DNA from: Planctomycetota bacterium
GTDB taxonomy: Bacteria; Planctomycetota; UBA1135; GCA-002686595
NCBI GenBank assembly: GCA_002683825.1
Contig: NYUD01000038.1
Coordinates: 1 to 64,000, forward strand
Direction: 5' to 3'
Length of the DNA stretch: 64,000 nt
Within the stretch, counting starts at the first letter, position 1. Each line of letters starts with the position of its first letter. Positions 16,895 to 25,200 of the stretch are shown piece by piece. Below the pieces are notes generated by a model. That model was not told the origin of the DNA. It saw only the letters and a list, made by a program, of their open reading frames with translations, and ran no database searches. The translations under genes and the position numbers were made by a program.

Positions 16895-18037
16895 TCAGAG
16901 GCGAGGGCTTCCGGAGGGGGCTTGATCCAACAGGGCCTGACCCGTTCGGGAGAAGCCGACCTTCAAGAAAAGGGACCCCGCTTCTCGAGCCTCACCGGCC
17001 GTGAATTCTCGAATGGCCTGGGCCGCATCGATCGCGCGGACCGCCTCTTGCTCGCGTTTCAAGCCGGCGAGAGCAAGTGCACTGTGATAGGCAACGTCAA
17101 AATGTTGCGGCGCCAACTCACGAGCACGTCGGTAGAGCGCGAGAGCTTCCCGATACTTTTCCTGGCCGGCGTGCACGCGGCCGACGCCGATGTAGCCGCA
17201 CGTTGCTCCGGAATCCAGATCGAGCGCCTTCTGAAAGGCGCCCAAGGCCTTGCGCCAGTTTCTACGCCGTAGCCACTCCTCGCCGGCAAGACATTGACTT
17301 GCGGCAGTCCCGGCGATTTCCAGCTGCCCGAGCCGGTCGCGCCTTGCAGCCAGTTCCTTGAAGAGTTGCAGGTGCTCCTGCCCTTCGGTTTCTTTCCCCC
17401 TGCGAACGAGTAGCTGTCCCAGATGAAGGTGTGCCTCGGGGGATTCCGAGTGGTCGCCGAGCGTTTCGAGGAAGATCTTTTCGGCGTCTTCGAAGCGCTC
17501 CATAGCCATCCAGGTTCGGCCGAGTTCGATGCGTGCGGCTGGCCCTTTCGGATTGCAACGGATCGCCTGGGTCAGCTCCGTTTCCGCTTCCGACAGCCGC
17601 CCCAGATATTTTCGTAGAACGAGTCCTGCTTGATAGCGGGGCTTCCAATCGTCGGGACTCAGTTCCGCCTGGCGCCGGAAGCAATCGACAACCTCTTCCG
17701 TGCGACCGAGACGCTCGTAGGTGAGTCCCAGTTGAGCCAGGGAGGCCAGATGATCCGGCTTCAAGTCCAGCTCGGCTTCAAAGCAAGTGGCGGCGTTCTG
17801 GTCTTTCGCCGCGCCCAGGTAGATCGTTCCCAGCGTGAAATTCACTCCCAGGGCGCGCGGGTGGTCGCGCCTGCAGTCCTTCAACAGGGAGGTCGCCTCA
17901 TCGAAGCGCCCAGCGCCGGCTAGAGCGCGAGCCTCCAGGAGCAGGGGCTTGGGTTTCGGCTCGAGTTCGGAGTGGGAGGGCGAACACCCTTGCATCCAAA
18001 GCAATCCCAGCGCACCCAACCAAGAGAACTTACCCAT
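16895..18037 (-). CDS. TPR-repeat lipoprotein
   Basis: A 380-residue protein starting with a lipoprotein signal (LGALGLLWMQGC, Cys about residue 18). About nine tetratricopeptide repeats follow (for example ALGVNFTLGTIYLGAAKDQNAATCFE, HLASLAQLGLTYERLGRTEEVVDCF, PEAHLHLGQLLVRRGKETEGQEHL, CGYIGVGRVHAGQEKYREALALY). A strong AAAGGAGGT lies upstream, 15 bases from the ATG at 18037 and 9-10 bases from a TTG at 18043, so the TTG may be the true start. TPRs bind protein partners; the obvious candidate is the FG-GAP/ASPIC protein encoded immediately downstream. Confidence 0.87.
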   Translation of the reverse strand: MGKFSWLGALGLLWMQGCSPSHSELEPKPKPLLLEARALAGAGRFDEATSLLKDCRRDHPRALGVNFTLGTIYLGAAKDQNAATCFEAELDLKPDHLASLAQLGLTYERLGRTEEVVDCFRRQAELSPDDWKPRYQAGLVLRKYLGRLSEAETELTQAIRCNPKGPAARIELGRTWMAMERFEDAEKIFLETLGDHSESPEAHLHLGQLLVRRGKETEGQEHLQLFKELAARRDRLGQLEIAGTAASQCLAGEEWLRRRNWRKALGAFQKALDLDSGATCGYIGVGRVHAGQEKYREALALYRRARELAPQHFDVAYHSALALAGLKREQEAVRAIDAAQAIREFTAGEAREAGSLFLKVGFSRTGQALLDQAPSGSPRL

Positions 18038-18178
18038 CAACAAGACCTGCCGACCTCCTTTCCGCGATCTACACGTATTCAGCGGACCAAAGGTCCACTT
18101 TAGCAGGAGCGCGAGTCGTTTGCCGTCGATTTCCTGAAAGGCCCGCCGGAGAAGCAGGCAAAATGCAATGGTCCAGGG

Positions 18179-18748
18179 CTACGACCCCGCGTCGACCCTG
18201 GCGAAGTAAAAAAATAGTCCCAGGGACGTGAAGCCATCTTCATAGTCGCCCCGGATCAAGCGCTGGCGAACCCGAACACTATCCTGAACGCGAACTAGAA
18301 TTCGTTCCATTGGATCGGGGCTGGGTGATTCGGCTTGCACGCAGTCGTAGGCGACGAAGAGTTCAGCCTGGTGAGCGCTGATACCGTTGGTCGGATAGAA
18401 GCCGGCCATGCGTTCCAAGCGCCCCGGACGGTAGCCCGTCTCCTCGCGCAACTCGCGCACCGCCGCTTGCTCGGCGCTCTCCCCTTTGTCGATGCGGCCC
18501 GCTGGAATTTCCCAGTGCGTCTTGCCGTGGGGGTGGCGAAACTGCCACAACATGACGATCGAGCCATCCGGAAGTACGGGAACGATCGCGACTGCGTTCG
18601 AAACCTCGAAGACGAAATACTCCTGGAGTCGATCCGCCTCGACTTCGAGCACGTCCCGACGCAGGGAGCACCAAAGGGAGTCATAGATCCTCTCGGTCGA
18701 ACGGACCTTGAACGGCTCGAACGGCGGAGGGTCGCCCGTGAATGTCAC
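18179..18748 (-). CDS. Nudix hydrolase (ADP-ribose pyrophosphatase-like)
   Basis: A 189-residue protein with a complete Nudix box: Gly84-x5-Glu90-x7-Arg98-Glu99-x2-Glu102-Glu103-x-Gly105, in AGRIDKGESAEQAAVRELRE. The preceding WQFRHPHGKTHWEIPAG and the following FYPTNGISAHQAELFVA resemble ADP-ribose/nucleoside-diphosphate-sugar pyrophosphatases. The GTG start at 18748 overlaps the TGA of the upstream E1 gene by 4 bp (GTGA), so translation is coupled. No known pathway links ADP-ribose hydrolysis to the E1 subunit; the pairing may reflect cofactor housekeeping. The family is certain, the substrate is not. Confidence 0.9.
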   Translation of the reverse strand: MTFTGDPPPFEPFKVRSTERIYDSLWCSLRRDVLEVEADRLQEYFVFEVSNAVAIVPVLPDGSIVMLWQFRHPHGKTHWEIPAGRIDKGESAEQAAVRELREETGYRPGRLERMAGFYPTNGISAHQAELFVAYDCVQAESPSPDPMERILVRVQDSVRVRQRLIRGDYEDGFTSLGLFFYFARVDAGS

Positions 18749-21606
18749 CGGCAGCTCGGTGTGTCGTCGGTTGAAGGCCAGAGTTCGCGCCAGTTCGTGC
18801 GCCGGTTCCCGTTATCGTCGGTCTCCTGGCCGTTCAGGTTCTGCAACATGGAGGGTGAAACCTGCAGGGATTCGAGCGCCGTTTCAGAAAGTGCTTTGCC
18901 CGCGGCCTCAACGATCGCCTCGGCATGGAGGTTCTGATAGCGGAACACCTGATCGGGCCGGCCGCACTTGCTGAAGCGACGGACCGCCAGGGTGATCTGC
19001 TTGACACCGACGATGGAGCCGATGTTGTCGACCAGTCCTGCTTCCCCGTCACAGATGGCGACGCAGGGGACGCGACGGCCGGCAATGCTGACGAGACCGG
19101 CGGCACTGTCCCCGGCGCCTTGCACCGCGTGCAGGTTTCCGGTGATCTCCATGGTTTTGCGCAGGTGGCGGTAGTTCGATTGTTCGCCCAGGATGCCGAG
19201 CAGTAGCTCGGGTGATGAGATGACGATGATGTTTGCGAAGACTCCGCGCTCGAGCAGTGTTTGCGATGCCTCTAGCGCTTCCGTCGTGAGGGAGCCCATC
19301 GAAAAAATGTGGACGACATTGTCACCGGGTTCGTAGCCGGCGTAGCCGCGCCAGTCGACGAGGTAGTATGCGCCGGCCAGAACGTCCAGACGCAGCGCTG
19401 CGAGGATGTCCTCGTCCGACTTGGGCGGTACCGTCGCTTCGTCGACAGCGGATCCCCACTCGTCTCCGGCGCCGGCCGGTTTGAGAGGCGCTCTTGCATT
19501 CGTCTTGAAGCGAGCCTGCGTGCGTAAATTGTCGAGCAGGAGCCTCTGTTCGATGGCCCGCGTCACGGCCCGGATCAAGACGCCTCGCCGGCCGTCGTTT
19601 TCGTCCAGCATGTGACGCTGAATCGCATCCGCCAGGATCCAGTCCATCTCGAGCGCGAAGCAGGGCTCCCAGGTGATCAGGTTCGGGATCTGGATGTCCG
19701 ACTTCCAGCTGTGTTGCGCGCCTTCGGGGGACAGGGTGACCCCCGAGGGCGTTCCGATGATCACGAACTCACTGCCCCAGTACAGGTTGTAATAGAGCTG
19801 GTCGAGGGCGCGCTTCACGAAGAAGTCGTACACGGTCATGATCGGGAAGCTGGGATTGCCCGTGTAGTGGGCCATCTTCCCGAAGGAGCCCGCGGCCGAC
19901 ATGCAGTTGGCCTCGGCGATCTCGAAACGGATGTGTCGTGTCCACGGCTCGGAGTGCGACATCAATTCAGGGTGCCGTGCCTTGAACTCTCCCTCCTTCT
20001 GTTCCTCTGGCGTTCCGGGGCCGTAGACTCGGCGATCGAGCACCGGCGCGATATTGGTGGAGGTTCCTACATCCGGCGACATCGTCAGGACGAAGTCCGC
20101 GACGGACGCCCAGCGCTTCTCGTCCGGGGATAGCGGTTTCTTCTTCGTGCCACCGATGCCCGGGCCTCCCTCATTACTGGTTGAAATCCGTACCAGCTTG
20201 GCGGCGATCTGGCCCCACATCCACTGTGTGTGCACGCTGGGATACAGGGACATGTCGATGTCCAGCGTATCCGGGAGCCCTCCTGCATCTTCTACGGCAC
20301 GGCGGGCGGCCTGGCGTTTTTCGCGACGCTTGTGCCGCGAGGCCATGATGAGTCCACGAAAGTGTCGCCCGCGCTCCTTGAGATAGGCCCCCGCTTCACT
20401 GGTTTCCGGGAAGAGCTCGTAGGGCTCGTTTTTCGTCAGGCCGTGGCGTTCGAGAATGCCCTCGACCTCCGGGCCCTCCGGGAGAGACGAGTGGTTCGAG
20501 GGATCCGCGAAGCACTTCATGCCGAAGCCCTTGATCGTGTGAACGATCAAGAGGTAGGGCACGCAGGGGTCCGCTTTCGCCAGTGTCAGGGCATTGATGA
20601 GTTTCCCCATGTCGTGGCCGCCAACGTCGCAGAAGGCTCTCAGCACATCCTCGTCGGAAAGTCCCTTGAGGAAGCGATGGGCTTCACTTGAGTGTTGCTT
20701 GGCCAGCGTGCGGCAGACCAGCGCGTCGTACTTGAAGAGCGCCAGCTGATACTCGTAGTCCGAAAGTGTGTTTTCGAACAGATCCCGCAACGACTCACCG
20801 CCCTTGCGCTCGAACAGCTCGTCGCGGAAAGAGCCGTGCCGAACCTGCATCACTTGCCACCCGTTAGCGAGGGCCGTGCGCTCGATGCGATCGCAGTCGC
20901 GGGAGTGCAGGCCCTTGGAGTTGGGAATGCGTGTTCCGTCGAGGTTCTGGCGGTTGTAGTCGATGATCCAGGTGACGTTGCCCAGCAGGCGTTCGGACAC
21001 GTCGGGCATCGCTTCGAGCAACGAACCCTCGCGGAATTCGGAATCGCCGATCAAGGACCAGAAGTGCGACCCGGGAACCTCCATGCCGTGGTCCTCCATG
21101 TAGCGGTGTGCCAGGGCCAGATAGACGGAGACGACGGGTGGGATCCCGACCGAACCGGAAGGGAGGTAGTGAAAGGAATCCGGGTCCGAGCGAGCGTGGT
21201 AGCTCTGGAATACGTCGGTCCGGTCGGGCTCGGGGAACATGCGCAGGCGGCTCATGACCTTCTTGGCCTCGTCGGCCGTGAACCAGGAGCCGTCTTCGCT
21301 TCCGTCCTCGCGACGGAAGAGTCCCATCAGGTGATGGTAGGCATGGTCCATCGGTGCCCCGTGCGGCTTGCAGCACACGTAGTCATGGGGTTCACGCACG
21401 GCCAGGTGCAGGGCCCCCAGGATGTGCAGGGCGCTGGCGCAGGCTGCGGGGTGGCCTCCGACCTTGGGATCCCCCGGGCGTTTGTCCGCGCGGTGGTTGG
21501 CCTCCCAGATCATGTGAACCATCTGGGCGAAGGCACGATCGGCGATGCTGCTGAGCATGGCCGGATCCAGGCTGGGCTTCGTAGCGGTAGGGGTCATGGT
21601 TTCCAT
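18745..21606 (-). CDS. thiamine-diphosphate dehydrogenase E1 component, homodimeric AceE-like
   Basis: A large single-chain E1 of about 953 residues, in the size class of AceE (about 890). Recognisable pieces are GGHPAACASALHILGALHLAV, HYLPSGSVGIPPVVSVYLALAHRYM, and the ThDP-binding region IGDSEFREGSLLEAMPDV ... WIIDYNRQNLDGTR (residues about 187-228). The canonical GDG is GDS here. Later come YDFFVKRALDQLYYNLYWG and the C-terminal transketolase-like domain (VVHIFSMGSLTTEALEA). AceE decarboxylates pyruvate and passes acetyl groups to E2, but no E2 or E3 gene is nearby, so the 2-oxo-acid substrate is inferred. ATGs at 21606 and 21597 are both possible. Coupled to the Nudix gene downstream. Confidence 0.82.
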   Translation of the reverse strand: METMTPTATKPSLDPAMLSSIADRAFAQMVHMIWEANHRADKRPGDPKVGGHPAACASALHILGALHLAVREPHDYVCCKPHGAPMDHAYHHLMGLFRREDGSEDGSWFTADEAKKVMSRLRMFPEPDRTDVFQSYHARSDPDSFHYLPSGSVGIPPVVSVYLALAHRYMEDHGMEVPGSHFWSLIGDSEFREGSLLEAMPDVSERLLGNVTWIIDYNRQNLDGTRIPNSKGLHSRDCDRIERTALANGWQVMQVRHGSFRDELFERKGGESLRDLFENTLSDYEYQLALFKYDALVCRTLAKQHSSEAHRFLKGLSDEDVLRAFCDVGGHDMGKLINALTLAKADPCVPYLLIVHTIKGFGMKCFADPSNHSSLPEGPEVEGILERHGLTKNEPYELFPETSEAGAYLKERGRHFRGLIMASRHKRREKRQAARRAVEDAGGLPDTLDIDMSLYPSVHTQWMWGQIAAKLVRISTSNEGGPGIGGTKKKPLSPDEKRWASVADFVLTMSPDVGTSTNIAPVLDRRVYGPGTPEEQKEGEFKARHPELMSHSEPWTRHIRFEIAEANCMSAAGSFGKMAHYTGNPSFPIMTVYDFFVKRALDQLYYNLYWGSEFVIIGTPSGVTLSPEGAQHSWKSDIQIPNLITWEPCFALEMDWILADAIQRHMLDENDGRRGVLIRAVTRAIEQRLLLDNLRTQARFKTNARAPLKPAGAGDEWGSAVDEATVPPKSDEDILAALRLDVLAGAYYLVDWRGYAGYEPGDNVVHIFSMGSLTTEALEASQTLLERGVFANIIVISSPELLLGILGEQSNYRHLRKTMEITGNLHAVQGAGDSAAGLVSIAGRRVPCVAICDGEAGLVDNIGSIVGVKQITLAVRRFSKCGRPDQVFRYQNLHAEAIVEAAGKALSETALESLQVSPSMLQNLNGQETDDNGNRRTNWRELWPSTDDTPSCR

Positions 21607-21979
21607 TCCGGCGAGCGAGGGATCTCCCTGCAAAGTGTCCCGGGGGCCCGAGCGGCGTCGCACTTGCGGTACGACGTGGATGAGACGTGGCCGGTCGTCC
21701 GGACTGCGACCGGCGAACGCGGATACGGGATCCTAGCGCAAGAGGGATCCGAACCCGATTCCCATAACCGCTTTTATGCAACTCGCTTACAGCACCTTGG
21801 TGGATTCGAGGGGGGCCGGCTCGATCCACGATGCCTGGTAATTGTGCGGATTCGGACTTCCGTGCTGGAACCGGGGCTTCGCACACTCGATTCTGGAGCC
21901 CTGGGGCCCCGGACGGATTACGCAGTTCGGGGAACGCCGTGAATGACGCGGTCCGCCCTTGCGTAGGCCCATTCTTGCT
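21607..21979. other. divergent intergenic region between the AceE-like and SPFH genes
   Basis: About 370 bp with no convincing ORF or RNA gene. It must hold the promoters of both divergent operons. A locally AT-richer patch at 21765-21785 (ATAACCGCTTTTATGCAA) is the best place for a minus-strand promoter, but I see no consensus -35/-10 pair on either strand. Confidence 0.4.
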
Positions 21980-23188
21980 ATGACTCAACCCGACGATCCT
22001 CTTCCCTCCTCCTGGCCTCCTGAAGATCGACCCGACCGCCGGAAAGTGGCCCGTGCCCGTCGGCCTGGTTCCAACATGCAAAAAATCCCTCCCCAGGGCC
22101 TCGCCCTGATCGCCATCTTTGGCTTCGCACTCATCCTGGTGGCTGTTCTGGCGATCACCGGCAGACTCGGGGTTGCGCAGATCGCCGACCACCAGGTGGC
22201 CGTGCTCGTCAACTACATTAGCGGTGAGAAAGAGGTGATCGCTAGACCCGGCTTCAAGCTGTATCTGCCCTTTGTGCGCGAGATCTACCTGTTCGACCGC
22301 TCGTCCCAGGAGTTCACGATGCAGGGGGACAAGTACATGGGCGACAACCACGTCCCGCGCCTGACCGTCCGCGCGAACGACGGCTCCAACTTCTGGTTTG
22401 ACGAACTCACGATTCTCTTCGAACTGATCCCGGGGGAAGCGGCTCAATTGCTCGAGGATTCGGGACCCGGGGATGGTTTCAAGAAGAACTGGATCAAGGC
22501 CTACGCCCGCTCCGTTTTGCGTGATGAGTTCGGTCGCTATTCGGCGGTCGAGGCTGCTGACCCCACGCAGTACACCGCCGCTGCGGGCAAGTCGCGCGAT
22601 CGGTTGAACGAACTGCTTGCGTCCCACGGACTGCGCGTCACGCGCATCATCACACCCAAGCCCAAGTTCGATGACGAATACGAAGAGGCCATCGAGCGTC
22701 GCAAGGAAGCCAACCAAGAGGTCGAGCGATTGCGGGCCAAGGAACAGCAGCTAGAGCAGGAGAGAGAGCAGCGGCTAGCCGCCGTTGAGAAGGAAAAGGA
22801 AATCGAGATGCAGGCTCTGACCGGCGACCTGCGTAAGGCGCTTCTCGCTGCTGAGGAAAATGCCATCGAGATGCAGCGCACGGCCGATGCCTATGCTATC
22901 GGGAAGTTAAAGGACGGTGAGGGCGAGCGCGAACAGCTGCTGGCAATGGCCCGCGGCCTCGAAGCCAAGTACACCAAGGAGGCAGAGGGGTTGCAGAAGC
23001 GCGTAGAGGCGCTCGAGCAAAGGGGCCGGGTCGTCGTGCGGGAGGCCCTGATCAAAAAGCTTCTCAACGTGAAGTTCACCATGCTGCCCTACAGCAGAGA
23101 TCCCGAACCCCGGCGGATCGAGCACGTACAAAGCTCCTCGACGGTCGCCACGCGTCTCGACGAACAAGCCTACGAAGGGGGGAAATAG
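21980..23188 (+). CDS. SPFH/Band-7 domain membrane protein (first of a pair)
   Basis: A 402-residue protein from the ATG at 21980. A proline- and charge-rich N-terminus is followed by one transmembrane helix near residues 42-62 (LALIAIFGFALILVAVLAI). An SPFH-like domain comes next (VAVLVNYISGEKEVIARPGFKLYLPFVREIYLFDRSSQEFTM), then a long alanine/glutamate coiled coil (KEANQEVERLRAKEQQLEQ onward). SPFH proteins assemble membrane microdomains or cap membrane proteases. It sits 2 bp upstream of a second SPFH gene and in line with an ABC exporter, so the pair probably forms a hetero-oligomeric scaffold. The precise role is unknown. Confidence 0.82.
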   Translation: MTQPDDPLPSSWPPEDRPDRRKVARARRPGSNMQKIPPQGLALIAIFGFALILVAVLAITGRLGVAQIADHQVAVLVNYISGEKEVIARPGFKLYLPFVREIYLFDRSSQEFTMQGDKYMGDNHVPRLTVRANDGSNFWFDELTILFELIPGEAAQLLEDSGPGDGFKKNWIKAYARSVLRDEFGRYSAVEAADPTQYTAAAGKSRDRLNELLASHGLRVTRIITPKPKFDDEYEEAIERRKEANQEVERLRAKEQQLEQEREQRLAAVEKEKEIEMQALTGDLRKALLAAEENAIEMQRTADAYAIGKLKDGEGEREQLLAMARGLEAKYTKEAEGLQKRVEALEQRGRVVVREALIKKLLNVKFTMLPYSRDPEPRRIEHVQSSSTVATRLDEQAYEGGK

Positions 23189-23190
23189 CC

Positions 23191-24261
23191 GTGCGTTTTC
23201 TGAAAATCACAGTTGCATTCGTTCTCCTGTTCGCCCTCGCTCTCGTGCTCTCCGCCGTGTTGATCGAGACGGTTCCTCCTTCCAAGATCGGCGTGAAACA
23301 GAACCAATGGGGTGGATCCGGCGTCATCGAGACTGACTACCCGACGGGCTTTCACATCGGAATCACCGGCGTTCACAAGTGGTACCAGCTCGAGCGGCGT
23401 ACGCACTTTCTGACCTTTGCGGACAGCCGCGCGCGCCGTTCGTTCGGTCAGGAGCGGCCCTCGCTCGAGATGCGCACCAGTGATGGCAACACCGCCAGAG
23501 TCGATGCCACCGTGACCTACCGTATCAAGGAAGGGGAAGGGCACTTGTTGGTGGCCGCCGGTCTGCGGGACGTGTACCCCGACCGTGTGTTCACCACGGT
23601 GGAGAGTGTCCTGCGCGAAAAACTCGCGCGGCTGACCTCGGAGGACTTTTATTCGACCGACTTGCGGTTGCAGCAGGCAGAGGAAACCATGCCGGAGCTG
23701 ACGGAAGCTCTGGCGGGACTCCACGTCGAACCCGAGAGTCTCTTGATCCGCGCGGTGCGCTTCCCCGATGGGTACGAGGAGCGGCTTCAGGAGAAGCAGT
23801 TGACCTACCAGCGAAAACTCCTGGCGGTCGCTCAACGCAAGGTGGAAGAGCAGTTGCTGCGCACCGGCAGCATGGAAAAGGAGATCGAGGCGGCCGAGAA
23901 AGAACGTCGCGGCACCTGGGACAAGGAACTCCAACGCATGCGGTCCGACAATGATGTCGCGATTGCCGTGATCCGGGGGGATGCGGAAAAGTACCAAAAA
24001 ACGGTCACAGCCAACGCAGATGCGGATTGGGAAACGATGATCGCTGAAGGCAAGCTGGCGCTCGACACGTCCGAAGCCCTGCGCAACGAACTTCGGAACA
24101 AGGCCCTGGACACCACCGGTGGAGCGATCTTCCTGGCCCAGAAGGCTGCGGAGAATCTCCACATCGAGCACGTGACGTTGAACTCCAACGACCCCAACGT
24201 GCCGTCCATCATCGACATTCCGGCGCTGGTCGAGCTCTTGGTGGGAAGGAAACCTCGTTAG
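23191..24261 (+). CDS. SPFH/Band-7 domain membrane protein (second of a pair)
   Basis: A 356-residue protein with a GTG start at 23191, two bases after the upstream stop and with GGGGGGAAA as ribosome-binding site. The N-terminal transmembrane helix is VAFVLLFALALVLSAVLI. The SPFH domain follows (IETVPPSKIGVKQNQWGGSG, then SLEMRTSDGNTARVDATVTYRI and VFTTVESVLREKLARLTSEDFYS), then a charged coiled coil (residues about 205-290) and a hydrophobic C-terminal end. It differs clearly from its neighbour, so they look like distinct subunits of one complex, analogous in principle to HflK/HflC, rather than a recent duplication. Confidence 0.83.
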   Translation: MRFLKITVAFVLLFALALVLSAVLIETVPPSKIGVKQNQWGGSGVIETDYPTGFHIGITGVHKWYQLERRTHFLTFADSRARRSFGQERPSLEMRTSDGNTARVDATVTYRIKEGEGHLLVAAGLRDVYPDRVFTTVESVLREKLARLTSEDFYSTDLRLQQAEETMPELTEALAGLHVEPESLLIRAVRFPDGYEERLQEKQLTYQRKLLAVAQRKVEEQLLRTGSMEKEIEAAEKERRGTWDKELQRMRSDNDVAIAVIRGDAEKYQKTVTANADADWETMIAEGKLALDTSEALRNELRNKALDTTGGAIFLAQKAAENLHIEHVTLNSNDPNVPSIIDIPALVELLVGRKPR

Positions 24262-24282
24262 CCACTACCGAACGCCTTGCTC

Positions 24283-25200
24283 ATGAGCGTTCTTTCCTTC
24301 CAGGATATCGACAAGAGTTATGGAGACACCGTCGCCCTGGTCGGTGTCTCGCTCGATGTTGCCGAGGGTGAGGTCTTCGGTTTGCTCGGTCCCAACGGTG
24401 CGGGCAAGACTTCGCTCATCCGCATCCTCATGGACATCGTTCGGCCCGATCGGGGCTCGATCCACCTGTTCGGACACGAACGGTCCAAAGGGGACCTCGA
24501 TCGCGTGGCGTACCTTCCGGAGGAGCGCGGCCTCTACAGCAAGCGCAAGGTGCTCGAGATCATGGTGTACTTCGCCAGCCTGAAGGGGCTCTCGCGCGTG
24601 GAGGCCCGCGAACGCTCGGAGCGCTGGCTAGATCGTTTCGGGTTGGCCCACACGGCGAACTGGGTCGTCGAACGGCTCAGCAAGGGTATGGGGCAGAAGG
24701 TGCAGATCGCCTCCACCTTGCTCACGAACCCACCCCTGGTCGTCCTGGACGAGCCCTTTTCCGGGCTCGATCCCATCAACGTGCGCCTGGTTCAGGAGAT
24801 CATCCAGGAGCGTCGTATTGCCGGCCTCACGACCCTGCTCTCCACGCACCAGATGAACCAGGTCGAGACCCTGTGCGATCGCGTGGCCTTGATCCACCGG
24901 GGCGTGCGCGTGATGTACGGGACGCTCGACGAGGTTCGACGAGAACACTCCTCTGCGGAGGTGCGGACCGTCTTCGACGGCGATCCGCCGGAGCTCAGGA
25001 CGGCCCGCGGCCACCGTCGAGGCAGTGCCGACGACTGGATCTTCGAGCTCGTTCCAGAGGCCGATCCGTCCGACCTTCTGGCCGAACTCGTCTCGCGAGG
25101 GTTGCGTGTTCGACATTTCGAACGGCGCCTGGCCCCCATGGAGGACATCTTCGTGAACGTCGTCGGCGAGCCTGTCGCCGGCGAAGAGGTCGAATCGTGA
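24283..25200 (+). CDS. ABC transporter ATP-binding protein, NatA-like
   Basis: A 305-residue ATPase with Walker A GPNGAGKTS (37-45), signature LSKGMGQK (132-139), Walker B VVLDEPFSGLDP (153-164) and the H-loop STHQMNQVE. A ~90-residue C-terminal tail follows. It is closest in pattern to NatA-type ATPases that pair with single large ABC-2 permeases for sodium or drug export. ATG 24283 is preferred over TTG 24277. The stop overlaps the permease GTG (GTGA). Confidence 0.9.
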   Translation: MSVLSFQDIDKSYGDTVALVGVSLDVAEGEVFGLLGPNGAGKTSLIRILMDIVRPDRGSIHLFGHERSKGDLDRVAYLPEERGLYSKRKVLEIMVYFASLKGLSRVEARERSERWLDRFGLAHTANWVVERLSKGMGQKVQIASTLLTNPPLVVLDEPFSGLDPINVRLVQEIIQERRIAGLTTLLSTHQMNQVETLCDRVALIHRGVRVMYGTLDEVRREHSSAEVRTVFDGDPPELRTARGHRRGSADDWIFELVPEADPSDLLAELVSRGLRVRHFERRLAPMEDIFVNVVGEPVAGEEVES

